Positions 25,333 through 33,526 of a stretch of DNA of 42,965 bases are shown here, in pieces. The stretch is from Blautia sp. GTDB lineage: Bacteria > Bacillota > Clostridia > Lachnospirales > Lachnospiraceae. Every line of letters begins with the position of its first letter. Within the stretch, counting starts at the first letter, position 1. Location of the stretch: contig JAFWGA010000047.1 in NCBI GenBank assembly GCA_017515325.1, positions 1-42,965 of the forward strand, given 5' to 3'. Below the pieces are notes generated by a model. The model was not told the DNA's origin, did not search any database, and saw only the letters and a program-made list of their open reading frames with translations. The position numbers and the translations under genes were made by a program.

Positions 25333-26730
25333 ATGACTGTGAGCAAAAAAGATTTACTGGCCTCCCTGCGGGAAGGGAAAAGGCTTTCGATGAGGGAAGA
25401 GCTTCTCCTGATCTGGCAGCTGAGCATTCCTGCCGTTCTGGCCCAGATTTCCCATATCATTTTAGAGTACGCTGACGCATCCATGGTTGGCAGGCTGGGA
25501 CCCGCCCCTTCTGCAGCAATCGGTTTGGTAAGCTCCACCACCTGGCTGTTTGGAGGACTCTGCACCGCGGCAGCCACCGGATTCACGGTACAGGTTGCCC
25601 ACCGGATCGGAGCAGGAGAGCTTGTGCAGGCCAGGTCGATCGTCCGGCACGGCCTCGCCGTATCTCTGGGATTTGCTTTGTTTTTGTCCCTCGTGGCTGC
25701 CACGCTCAGCCCATTCCTCCCTCATTGGCTGGGCGGGTCTTCCCAGATCTGTCCGGATGCTTCCGTGTATTTTCTTATTTATGCGCTTGGGATTCCCTTC
25801 ATGGAACTGAACTATACAGCCGGAGGAATGCTTCAGTGCAGCGGCAATATGAAGACCCCTGGCATGCTGAATATCCTGATGTGTTTTCTGAACATTCTCT
25901 TCAATGCCCTGCTGATCTTCCCTTCCGGCACCATCCGGCTGCCCTGCACCGGCCTCAGCCTGCCAGGCGCCGACCTGGGTGTAAAAGGAGCTGCCCTGGG
26001 CACGGTTTGCTCTGAAATCGTCTGTGCCCTGCTGATGCTGTATTTCCTGCTGGCACATTCTGAAATGCTTCATTTACGCCAGCGGGAAGCACGTCCTGTC
26101 TCCGCCCGGGAACTAAAGCAGGCCGCCAGGATTGCCATTCCCCAGGGCTTCGAATCTACGGTCATGGGCAGCGCCTACGTTGCTTTTACCGCCATTGTGG
26201 CTCCCCTGGGAACCATCGCCATCGCGGCCAATTCCTTTTCCATCACAGCCGAGGGGCTCTGCTATATGCCAGGGTATGGCCTCTCCCTTGCCGCTACCAC
26301 CCTGATCGGCCAGTGCTTCGGTGCCAGACGGTATGATCTGACCCGGCGTATGTCCTGGCTGCTCACCTTTGTGACTATGGCTGTCATGGGCTGTTCCGGT
26401 GCCTTGATGTATTGTTTTGCCCCCCAGATGATCGGTCTTCTCTCTCCCGATCCCGCCATTCAGGCCCTTGGTACTGTGATCCTTCGCATCGAGGCTGTCG
26501 CAGAGCCCTTCTACGGAGCCTCCATTGTCATCAGCGGTATCTTCCGGGGCATGGGAAATACCCTGACCTCCAGTATCCTGACCCTGGTGAGCATGTGGGC
26601 AATCCGTATCCCTCTGGCAGCTGTTTTGCGCCCTGGTCTGGGTCTTCGCGGCGTCTGGATGGCCATGCGACTGGAGCTGATTCTGCGGGGATTGTTTTTT
26701 CTGCTGCGGTTAAAGTCAGGCAAGAGGTAG
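25333..26730 (+). CDS. MATE family efflux transporter
   Basis: 465 residues, about 12 membrane helices in two similar halves, typical of MATE exporters (usual length 440-470). Characteristic sequence includes LSIPAVLAQISHIILEYADASMVG in the first helix region, QCSGNMKTPGMLNI, a repeat of that pattern as FRGMGNTLTSSIL, and AIAANSFSITAEGLCYMPGY. Drug or metabolite export driven by sodium or protons is known for the family; the substrate here is unknown. The ribosome binding site is weak (AGGTAA just before the ATG); a GTG two codons later is an alternative. It has its own promoter. No clear terminator is seen before the convergent AAA-ATPase gene. Confidence 0.92.
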   Translation: MTVSKKDLLASLREGKRLSMREELLLIWQLSIPAVLAQISHIILEYADASMVGRLGPAPSAAIGLVSSTTWLFGGLCTAAATGFTVQVAHRIGAGELVQARSIVRHGLAVSLGFALFLSLVAATLSPFLPHWLGGSSQICPDASVYFLIYALGIPFMELNYTAGGMLQCSGNMKTPGMLNILMCFLNILFNALLIFPSGTIRLPCTGLSLPGADLGVKGAALGTVCSEIVCALLMLYFLLAHSEMLHLRQREARPVSARELKQAARIAIPQGFESTVMGSAYVAFTAIVAPLGTIAIAANSFSITAEGLCYMPGYGLSLAATTLIGQCFGARRYDLTRRMSWLLTFVTMAVMGCSGALMYCFAPQMIGLLSPDPAIQALGTVILRIEAVAEPFYGASIVISGIFRGMGNTLTSSILTLVSMWAIRIPLAAVLRPGLGLRGVWMAMRLELILRGLFFLLRLKSGKR

Positions 26731-26873
26731 AGAAAGCCTTTCTTCTGCCCGCCCCGGGATCTACTCTATACCATATTAGATGCACTTCCATTGCGATAAC
26801 AGGAGCCGCTCCTTCTGCTGCAACTATGAAGCAGTGAGTGCAGAGTAGTTACGAAAACTGTTCCCTTGACATC

Positions 26874-28523
26874 TCATACCTTCTGTATCCGGCAGGTATG
26901 GTGCTTGAATCCCGGCTTATTGCCTGAAGCTCCTTTTTCGTAGCTTATGGCGACAAGCAGGATATTCCCTTCATAATGCGCCAGCCTGTCCGGATAATTC
27001 CTGTTCCTGATCTGATCCAGGCCTGTCTGTGCTCCCTGTTCATATTTCAGCTCCACCACCAGAGCCGGATGATCCGGAAACCCGGGGGAGGGAAGAAAGG
27101 TCACATCCGCATAGCCCTTTCCCGTGTCCAGCTCCGGCAGGATGGTATAATACTTCTGCGCAGCGTAGTAGGCATAGCGGATCGCATAGTTCAGTGCCGC
27201 TTCGCTGTTATAGGTCATGTTTGCAGCCTTGTCATGGGCTTGTTCCAGATATTCCGCCACCAGCTTCTCGTCCTGCTGCCAGGTTGCCTCCAGCAGCTTC
27301 AGGGAATCCCGGAAGGACTCGAATACCGGCTGCCATTCTGACGTACCGGTGGAAGTCTTAAACTCATCCAGAATTTCCCTGTTGGGAATAAAAATCTCCT
27401 CTGTCTGGTCATCATATCCCAGGTAGCCCAGGTGCACCAGCAGGGCCAGCACATCGTCCCGGTTTTCAAAGCTGGTCATATCATTCTGGAAATGATCAAG
27501 GTTTGTTTTCACCCTGGCGCCGTTCATCAGAACTGCTACCGTTTCCTTCAGGCCGTCATAGTCCATCCGGATATATTCCGCCAGAGCTTCATAACTTTCC
27601 GTTTTGTTCCAGTAATTGCGGATCAGGCCGGTGGAAACGGCCTGAACGACCGAGAGAGGACTGTAAAGATGATAGCGTTGCTGGGCTGGCGGCTGATCCA
27701 GCCTCTTTTGCCTGTCGTATCCCGGATCCGGCGGAATGATATCGCTGACCAGGTATCCGTCATACCATTCCTTTATTTTATCGTAATCCCTCCCGTATTC
27801 CAGGCACAGCTCCCGGACTTCCTCCTCCGTAAAGCCGGTAAAGCGGGCGAGCTGCATGGGCAGCGTCATGGAATACTCATCGAACATATTCAGGGCGGAA
27901 TGCTTTCCGTATTTTTTGATGGGGAGAATCCCTGTCATATAGGCAAGGGCGACATAGGGCTTATCCTTGAGCCAGCTGCGCAGAAAATCCAGATACAGCT
28001 TCTGGCCATCCTTATCCTCCTTGCGCTCCCGGAAAACCGCATCCCACTCATCGATCAGGATGACAAACTGCCTGCCAGTATCGGCATAGACATCCCCCAT
28101 CGTCTGGACAATATCATTCAGATCATAGTAATCAACCTTCTCGTAGGCCTTTTTTATGTCGCGAGCTATCAATCTCTGCATTCTCTCAAGCGACGATTCC
28201 ATAGAAGAATATGATTTGATAAAATCTGTCAACGTAAGTCTGATAACATCAAATGCAGCCAGATACTTGTCCCAGCCATCATGGCGATTCAGCTTCCTGT
28301 CCTTGAAAAGCTCCCGGCTGTCTGCCCCACGACCATAATAGGCGCTGAGCATATTGACAGCCATGGATTTGCCAAATCGGCGCGGACGGGAGACACTGAC
28401 ATACATCCTCTGGGTGTTTAAAATAGAATTCAGGCAGGAAATCATTTCCGTTTTGTCTATATAGATAGGAGAATTCAAATCCTTGATGAATTGCTGATTG
28501 CCGGGATTCAGATATATACCCAT
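26874..28523 (-). CDS. AAA-ATPase-like protein with PD-(D/E)XK nuclease domain
   Basis: 549 residues, the full architecture of the AAA-ATPase_like (PF09820) plus PD-(D/E)XK (PF08011) family. The N-terminus MGIYLNPGNQQFIKDLNS is typical, followed by the P-loop-like SRPRRFGKSMAVNML, Walker B FVILIDEWDAVF near residue 150, ALAYMTGILPIKKYG and EWYDGYLV. The C-terminal nuclease core shows YADVTFL and then ALVVELKYEQG, matching the D...ExK pattern. The cellular role of these multi-copy proteins is not established. The start at 28523 is chosen because GGAGAGGG precedes it; the frame extends 19 codons further upstream. It is a single gene with a promoter at 28625-28654. A decayed relative lies at 24355-25098. 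Confidence 0.9.
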   Translation of the reverse strand: MGIYLNPGNQQFIKDLNSPIYIDKTEMISCLNSILNTQRMYVSVSRPRRFGKSMAVNMLSAYYGRGADSRELFKDRKLNRHDGWDKYLAAFDVIRLTLTDFIKSYSSMESSLERMQRLIARDIKKAYEKVDYYDLNDIVQTMGDVYADTGRQFVILIDEWDAVFRERKEDKDGQKLYLDFLRSWLKDKPYVALAYMTGILPIKKYGKHSALNMFDEYSMTLPMQLARFTGFTEEEVRELCLEYGRDYDKIKEWYDGYLVSDIIPPDPGYDRQKRLDQPPAQQRYHLYSPLSVVQAVSTGLIRNYWNKTESYEALAEYIRMDYDGLKETVAVLMNGARVKTNLDHFQNDMTSFENRDDVLALLVHLGYLGYDDQTEEIFIPNREILDEFKTSTGTSEWQPVFESFRDSLKLLEATWQQDEKLVAEYLEQAHDKAANMTYNSEAALNYAIRYAYYAAQKYYTILPELDTGKGYADVTFLPSPGFPDHPALVVELKYEQGAQTGLDQIRNRNYPDRLAHYEGNILLVAISYEKGASGNKPGFKHHTCRIQKV

Positions 28524-28624
28524 AGCGCTTTCCCTCTCCATATGCAGAATCATCTTTCTCTGTTTCATGCTGCCAGACACTACCCGGCACTTTGTGTATC
28601 AGAGTTACGGAAGTACCATATGAT

Positions 28625-28654
28625 AGAATACCCCGCCTGGCAAAGGAGTGTCAA
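28625..28654 (-). promoter_or_regulatory. Promoter for the AAA-ATPase/nuclease gene
   Basis: On the minus strand perfect TTGACA (28649-28654), 18 bases, TATTCT (28625-28630). It begins directly after the terminator of the alcohol dehydrogenase gene. Confidence 0.65.
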
Positions 28655-28664
28655 GTATGACAAA

Positions 28665-28707
28665 AGGACGGATCTGCAGGCACCAAAGGTGAATGCAGAT
28701 CCGTCCT
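28665..28707 (-). terminator. Terminator of the FucO-like dehydrogenase gene
   Basis: Perfect 13-bp stem AGGACGGATCTGC (28665-28677) / GCAGATCCGTCCT (28695-28707), followed on the minus strand by TTTTGTC. Confidence 0.85.
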
Positions 28708-28748
28708 CATATCATCAGATTACCCTAACTGTTCCGTCATGAATTCCT

Positions 28749-29894
28749 TCACATCAGCTGGCGGAACATTGCCTCAAAGTCTGCCAGACTCGCTTCTCTG
28801 GGGTTGCCGGGAGCGCAGGCGTCTGCCGCGGCGGACTCGCAGAGGAAGGGAAGATCCTCTTCCTTCAGCTTCTCAAGCTTGGTGGGAATTCCCACATCAA
28901 TGGAAAGCTGACGTACCGCATCGATCGCAGCCTGGCGATAAGCTGCCTGATCCATGCCCTCGGTATTCACGCCAAAGGCTTCCGCAATGGCCTTATATTT
29001 CTCGCCGGTATACTCTTTGTTAAACTCCATAACAATAGGAAGCATCATTGCACAGGCTACGCCATGGGGGGTGTCATAAACAGCGCCAAGAGTATGGGCC
29101 ATGGAATGGGCAATACCCAGGCCTACATTGGAATAAGCCATGGCTGTCACATACTGTGCCAGAGCCATTCCCTCACGTCCGTCCGGATCATTGGCAACTG
29201 CCTTTCTGAGGTTTTTGGCAATCAGCTTGATGGACTCAAGGTCCAGGCAGTCAGAAAGAGTCCAGGCAGCCTTGGTGGTATAGCCTTCGATGGCATGGGT
29301 AAGGGCATCCATACCGGTGGAGGCGGTCAGGCCCTTGGGCATGGAGGACATCATATCCGGGTCTACAACAGCAACGTCCGGGATATCGTTAGGGTCCACA
29401 CAGACAAATTTACGCCTTTTCTCCACATCCGTGATGACGTAATTGATGGTCGATTCCGCGCCGGTACCGCCAGTGGTAGGAACGGCTATCGTAAAGACCG
29501 TGCGTTTCCTGGTAGGTGCAACACCTTCCAGAGAACGAACATCGTAGAATTCCGGATTATTGACGATAATGCCAATACCCTTTCCGGTATCCATGGAGGA
29601 TCCGCCGCCGATGGTGATCATAAAGTCAGCCCCAGAAGCCTTGTAGGCATCCACGCCCTCCTGCACGTTCTGGATGGTGGGATTCGGCTTAATATTGGAA
29701 TAAACCACAAATGCAATGCCATTCTTCTCCAGAAGATCCGTGACCTTGGCGGTAACACCGAATTTCACCAGATCCGGGTCTGATGCCACAAAAGCCTTCT
29801 TAAAACCCTTAGACGCTACAATCCCAGGAATCTCGTTGATTGCTCCGTGACCATGAAAAGACATACCATTCAAGACAAAACGATTGACTGCCAT
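28749..29894 (-). CDS. fucO: Iron-containing alcohol dehydrogenase, FucO-like lactaldehyde reductase
   Basis: 381 residues, cytoplasmic, close along its whole length to E. coli FucO, which reduces lactaldehyde to 1,2-propanediol with NADH. Shared stretches include IGGGSSMDTGKGIGI (nucleotide binding), INYVITDVEKRRKFVCVDP and the metal-binding segments GMDALTHAIEGY and HSMAHTLGAVYDTPHG, holding the Asp and three His ligands. No residue loss is seen. The start is the Met of MAVNRF, preceded by GGAGG; the frame opens 25 codons earlier. No fucose or rhamnose genes are nearby, so it may act on another short aldehyde. It is divergent from tctCBA, with promoters between the two. Confidence 0.88.
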   Translation of the reverse strand: MAVNRFVLNGMSFHGHGAINEIPGIVASKGFKKAFVASDPDLVKFGVTAKVTDLLEKNGIAFVVYSNIKPNPTIQNVQEGVDAYKASGADFMITIGGGSSMDTGKGIGIIVNNPEFYDVRSLEGVAPTRKRTVFTIAVPTTGGTGAESTINYVITDVEKRRKFVCVDPNDIPDVAVVDPDMMSSMPKGLTASTGMDALTHAIEGYTTKAAWTLSDCLDLESIKLIAKNLRKAVANDPDGREGMALAQYVTAMAYSNVGLGIAHSMAHTLGAVYDTPHGVACAMMLPIVMEFNKEYTGEKYKAIAEAFGVNTEGMDQAAYRQAAIDAVRQLSIDVGIPTKLEKLKEEDLPFLCESAAADACAPGNPREASLADFEAMFRQLM

Positions 29895-29978
29895 ACCAGA
29901 TACCTCCATGAATAAAAAAGAATGATTGTGAAAGCAAAGAAAGCTTCCCGGCCAAAGCCCAACGATCATAACAAAAGC

Positions 29979-30007
29979 AGTGTATCATTCTTTCCCGTCT
30001 TTTTCAA
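29979..30007 (-). promoter_or_regulatory. Promoter for the FucO-like gene
   Basis: On the minus strand TTGAAA (30002-30007), 17 bases, TACACT (29979-29984), about 85 bases upstream of the start at 29894. Confidence 0.6.
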
Positions 30008-30036
30008 GGGGCATGTCAGAAGAGGGGCGTTTCTAA

Positions 30037-30082
30037 TTGACACACCTTTTTTCTTTACACAAGATTAAAAAGATGTTACCAT
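30037..30082 (+). promoter_or_regulatory. Candidate promoter region for tctCBA
   Basis: Two overlapping options. A perfect TTGACA lies at 30037-30042 with only a poor -10 (AAGATT) 18 bases on. TTTACA (30054-30059) with a 17-base spacer to TACCAT (30077-30082) is the better pair. Confidence 0.45.
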
Positions 30083-30123
30083 TAGATCTGTACAAAAACC
30101 CTACCATAAAGGAGGAAACCATT

Positions 30124-31098
30124 ATGAAAAAGTTCCTTGTCATCGCACTTGCCCTGTCAATGATATTGGGCAGTACGTCAGTCATGGCAGCCGATTACCC
30201 CAACAAGCCCCTCACGGCAATCTGCCCCTGGGGAGCCGGCGGCGGCACTGACTCCTGCGTAAGAGCCTTCTGCGAAGCCCTCTCCAAAGAGCTCGGACAG
30301 ACCATCACTGTTGACAACCGGACAGGCGCGGGCGGAGTCACCGGCCATGAAGCGATCGCGGACGCAGATCCCGACGGCTATACCTTCGGCTCCATCACCT
30401 TCGAGGTGGTAACCTACAACCTGTTGGAAACCAGCGAATACAAATCCTACGAAAACTATGATCCGCTCTGCCGTCTGAATGCCGACGCAGCCGGCGTTAC
30501 CGTCAACGCAGCCTGGGCAGAGAGCAACGGCATCACCGATCTTACCTCCTTTATCGCCTACTGCCAGGAGCATCCGGGTGAGGTCCGCATGGGCGGCTCC
30601 TCCAACGCCTCCGTATGGCATATCGCAGGCGGCTACCTCATGAACGCAGCTGATATCGATATCCGTATGGTCACCTTCGCTGACGGCGCTGCATCTGCCG
30701 TTCAGGCAGCGGCACAGGGTGTTGATGTGGAAGGCGTGACAGTCTCCCTTGCTGAAGCCAGAAGCTTTATCGAATCCGGCGATCTGGTCTGCCTTGGCGT
30801 TATGGGCGAAGAGAGGGTCGCAGCTTTCCCGGATGTCCCCACCTGCGTCGAGCAGGGTGTTGACGCCGTATATTACACCTGGCGCGGATTTGCCCTTCCT
30901 CTGGGCGTAGACGACGAGATCCGTCAGACCCTTCAGGATGCCTGCGCTGTTGCTGTTGAGGATCCGGACTTCATCCAGTATATGGAAACGGCAGGCCTTG
31001 GCATTGCCTACTTGAACGCAGAAGAGTTCAAAGAATTCCTGCAGCAGCAGGAAGACGTAGACGTTCCCGCCGCTATGGAAGCCGCTGACCTTCTCTGA
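30124..31098 (+). CDS. Tripartite tricarboxylate transporter binding protein (TctC family)
   Basis: 324 residues. Signal peptide MKKFLVIALALSMILGSTSV, with likely cleavage after VMA before ADYPNKP. The mature protein is a Bug/TctC-type solute receptor: PWGAGGGTDSCVRAF, TVDNRTGAGGVTGHEAIADA, the paired MGGSSNASVWHIAGG, and FPDVPTCVEQG. It captures a carboxylate outside the membrane and hands it to the TctB/TctA channel encoded next. The signal peptide has no Cys at its end, so there is no lipobox, although monoderm receptors are normally lipid-anchored. The start has AAAGGAGGAAACC upstream; the frame opens 29 codons earlier. A GC-rich hairpin follows the stop, consistent with higher expression of this gene than of tctBA. 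Confidence 0.92.
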   Translation: MKKFLVIALALSMILGSTSVMAADYPNKPLTAICPWGAGGGTDSCVRAFCEALSKELGQTITVDNRTGAGGVTGHEAIADADPDGYTFGSITFEVVTYNLLETSEYKSYENYDPLCRLNADAAGVTVNAAWAESNGITDLTSFIAYCQEHPGEVRMGGSSNASVWHIAGGYLMNAADIDIRMVTFADGAASAVQAAAQGVDVEGVTVSLAEARSFIESGDLVCLGVMGEERVAAFPDVPTCVEQGVDAVYYTWRGFALPLGVDDEIRQTLQDACAVAVEDPDFIQYMETAGLGIAYLNAEEFKEFLQQQEDVDVPAAMEAADLL

Positions 31099-31126
31099 TA
31101 TCGAAACAAGCATTCCCTGATCATGC

Positions 31127-31157
31127 GGGCCGGCGAAATACTTTATTCCGCCGGCCC
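31127..31157 (+). terminator. Hairpin between tctC and tctB, likely attenuator
   Basis: Perfect 9-bp GC-rich stem GGGCCGGCG (31127-31135) / CGCCGGCCC (31149-31157) followed only by TTATTC. The short T-run suggests partial termination or a 3' stabiliser for the receptor mRNA rather than a full stop. Confidence 0.6.
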
Positions 31158-31206
31158 TTATTCACAACCATTGTCAGATCAAAGGCCTGAAACGAGGTGA
31201 ATTTCT

Positions 31207-31737
31207 TTGAAAAAAACACAGACAAAAGCCTTCTCAAACCTGGTCTGCGCCATCATCCTCCTCATCTTTGAGGGCTGGGCTTACTATGAAACCTATAGCT
31301 TTAAGGTGCAGAAAAAAGCCTACGTGCAGCCAGCCACCTTCCCCCGGGTCATGCTGATCGGTATGATCGTCTTTACCCTGATCCTGCTGATCCAGTCCCT
31401 CATCAAGGTATTCGGCACCATGAAGGAAAACGATCCGGACAATTCGCCGGCTCCGCCCATCAATCCCTTTACCAATAAAGGAGTCCTGGCCGCCCTCTTC
31501 GTGGTTCTTCTTTGCTGTTGCTTTACCTTCTTTTTCGAAAAGCTGGGGTATGTCCTGATCAGCGCCATCATCTGTGCCATTATCATGTGGATGGTAGGAA
31601 AAAGAGATATCCTGGTGATCCTGCTGGTATCCATCCTCGTCCCACTGGTACTCTGGTTCGTTTTCTATAAACTACTGACCGTCAATATTCCCATGGGCGT
31701 GCTGCAGCCGCTGCGCGACCTGGTAGACAAGATTTAA
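31207..31737 (+). CDS. TctB-family small membrane subunit
   Basis: 176 residues, four predicted membrane helices: about 10-30 (LVCAIILLIFEGWAYYE), 45-67, 92-112 and 125-165. The segment AYVQPATFPRVML between the first two is typical of TctB, the poorly conserved small subunit of tripartite tricarboxylate transporters. The start is TTG at 31207, with GAGGTGA six bases upstream; no ATG fits. It lies between the receptor and the large channel subunit, 11 bases before the latter. Confidence 0.88.
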   Translation: MKKTQTKAFSNLVCAIILLIFEGWAYYETYSFKVQKKAYVQPATFPRVMLIGMIVFTLILLIQSLIKVFGTMKENDPDNSPAPPINPFTNKGVLAALFVVLLCCCFTFFFEKLGYVLISAIICAIIMWMVGKRDILVILLVSILVPLVLWFVFYKLLTVNIPMGVLQPLRDLVDKI

Positions 31738-31748
31738 GGAGGTAAGGT

Positions 31749-33278
31749 ATGGATTGGAGTTTGTTATTCCAAAGTTATGGCGCTATCTTTACCAGCCTCC
31801 AGGTGATCCTGATGGCTCTGCTGGGTGCCACAGGCGGCGTACTTCTCGGTGCTGTCCCTGGTATGACCGCCACGATGGGTGTGGCTCTTCTGATCCCCTT
31901 CTCCTTCGGAATGGATCTGATCCCTTCCATCGCCCTTCTTCTTGGCATCTATTGCGGTGGTATGTACGGCGGCTCGATCTCGGCTATCCTGATCCATGCT
32001 CCCGGAACCCCGTCCGCCGCAGCCACCCTTCTCGACGGATATCCCATGTGCCAGAAAGGGCAGGCCGGAAAAGCTCTTTCCGTTGCCTTGTTCTCCTCTT
32101 TCTGCGGTGGTGTCCTGGGTGCCCTGATCATGACCTTCCTGTCCCCCATGGTGGCAAAGGTGGCCATGAAATTCACCAGCGCGGAAATGCTGATGCTGGC
32201 CGTCTTCGGCCTGTCGGTCATCGTTTCCATTTCCGGAAAATCCATCTCCAAGGGCTTGATCGCAGCCTTCTTCGGACTGCTCCTGGCCACCGTAGGCCAG
32301 GATCCGACCTATGGAGCCAAGCGCTTTGTATTCAGCTTCCGCCCCCTTCTTTCCGGCTTTTCCTTCATTCCGGTACTGATCGGACTCTTTGCCGTGTCTG
32401 AGGTAATCGCCGGGGTAGAGCGCATCGTAGCAGGAGATGAAAAGCAGGAGAGCTCCCATGAGAAGCTCACCCGGGTTCTTCCTGACGGAAAGACAATCAA
32501 AACGATATGGCCCAACATCCTCTTCGGCGGAATCATCGGAACCTTTATCGGTGCCATCCCAGGCGCCGGCGGCGACATCGCTGTCTTTGTCTCCTACGGA
32601 TTCAACAAGAGCTTCTCCCGTCATCCTGAAAAATGGGGCACCGGTATTCCCAACGGCGTAGCCGCCACAGAATCTGCCAACAACGGCTGCTCCGGCGGCG
32701 CTATGATTCCTCTCCTGTCCCTGGGTGTCCCCGGAGACGCCGTAACCGCCGTCCTGCTGGGCGCCTTTATCATGAAGGGCATACAGCCCGGCCCCATGAT
32801 GTACGTCAACGAACTGCCCACGGTCTATAAGGTTTTTGCCGCTCTGATGCTGGCAAACATCGCCATGCTGGCCGTCGGCTGCGTGGGCGTCAGATTCTTC
32901 GCCAAGATCGTCTCTGTGGAAAAAAAGATGCTCTATCCCATCATCCTCATCGTATCCCTGCTGGGTGCCTTCGCCATCAACAAAAACGTTTTTGATATCG
33001 GCGTATGTGTCCTGTTCGGTGTGGTAGGATATCTGATGAACAAGTTTGAATTCCCCCTGTCGCCGATCCTGCTGGCCCTGATCCTGGGACCCATGTGCGA
33101 ACAGAACCTGGTCCGCTTTGTGGATGTCAACAACGGAAATTTCCTTGAGATCCTTCACCGTCCCATCGCCATGGGCTTCTTTATCGTCAGCGTAGCGACC
33201 ATCATCTTCTCCATTTACAATCAGAACAAGATCAATAAGAGAGAGGCAGCTGCTGCCCAGGCAGAAAAGGCGGAATAA
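31749..33278 (+). CDS. TctA-family large membrane subunit
   Basis: 509 residues, about 12 membrane helices, the conserved channel subunit of tripartite tricarboxylate transporters. Family hallmarks are GAVPGMTATMGVALLIPF, YCGGMYGGSISAILIHAPGT and the second-half repeat GAIPGAGGDIAVFVSYG, followed by CSGGAMIPLLSLGVPGDAVTAVLLGAF without its last residues being altered. AAGGAGGTAAGGT precedes the ATG. It imports the carboxylate delivered by the receptor using an ion gradient. Known substrates of the family include citrate, tartrate and aromatic acids; nothing here picks one. The gene ends the operon, with a large hairpin at 33385-33421. Confidence 0.95.
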   Translation: MDWSLLFQSYGAIFTSLQVILMALLGATGGVLLGAVPGMTATMGVALLIPFSFGMDLIPSIALLLGIYCGGMYGGSISAILIHAPGTPSAAATLLDGYPMCQKGQAGKALSVALFSSFCGGVLGALIMTFLSPMVAKVAMKFTSAEMLMLAVFGLSVIVSISGKSISKGLIAAFFGLLLATVGQDPTYGAKRFVFSFRPLLSGFSFIPVLIGLFAVSEVIAGVERIVAGDEKQESSHEKLTRVLPDGKTIKTIWPNILFGGIIGTFIGAIPGAGGDIAVFVSYGFNKSFSRHPEKWGTGIPNGVAATESANNGCSGGAMIPLLSLGVPGDAVTAVLLGAFIMKGIQPGPMMYVNELPTVYKVFAALMLANIAMLAVGCVGVRFFAKIVSVEKKMLYPIILIVSLLGAFAINKNVFDIGVCVLFGVVGYLMNKFEFPLSPILLALILGPMCEQNLVRFVDVNNGNFLEILHRPIAMGFFIVSVATIIFSIYNQNKINKREAAAAQAEKAE

Positions 33279-33384
33279 GCCGCCTTCATGGACAACCATG
33301 ACAAGAGTAACGAAAGGCTGAGTCCTGCAAAATCATATCGCTTCATCACGAAGGTGGGGAAAGCAGGGCATAGCCAGCCATAGC

Positions 33385-33421
33385 GGGCTGCCGTAAGGGA
33401 CAGATTTCCTTACGGCAGCCC
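33385..33421 (+). terminator. Probable terminator of tctCBA
   Basis: Perfect 14-bp stem GGGCTGCCGTAAGG (33385-33398) / CCTTACGGCAGCCC (33408-33421) with a 9-base loop, followed by TGTCTTAAT. The T-run is weak. It is about 105 bases after the tctA stop. Confidence 0.6.
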
Positions 33422-33428
33422 TGTCTTA

Positions 33429-33490
33429 ATAGGGTACCACGGCGGGGAGCCGGTCACCGTCAGGTGACATCTTCCTTTTGAATCCCTGCC
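33429..33490 (-). repeat. Dispersed hairpin repeat family 1, copy C
   Basis: It retains module 2 (GGTCACCGTCAGGTGACATC plus TTCCTTTT, with CCACGGCGGGGAGCC on the left), while module 1 is reduced to AGGGTACC. It lies between the tctA terminator and the terminator of the c-di-GMP gene. Its orientation is the same as in the other two copies. Confidence 0.75.
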
Positions 33491-33495
33491 AAAAA

Positions 33496-33526
33496 AAGGA
33501 GACAAAGGCTATCCCCCTGTCTCCTT
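33496..33526 (-). terminator. Terminator of the second c-di-GMP gene
   Basis: On the minus strand AAGGAGACA (33526-33518) pairs with TGTCTCCTT (33504-33496), followed by TTTTT. It begins directly after the stop codon. It shares the GGAGAC/GTCTCC stem with the terminator at 16748-16792. Confidence 0.85.

Noticed and set aside
25056-25703. Minus-strand frame of 215 codons antisense to the MATE gene
   Set aside because: Most of it is the complement of the MATE coding region and the rest translates repeat family 2.
31764-33299. Minus-strand frame of 511 codons opposite tctA
   Set aside because: It is a shadow of the strongly conserved TctA coding sequence, and its Gly/Asp/His-rich translation resembles no protein family.
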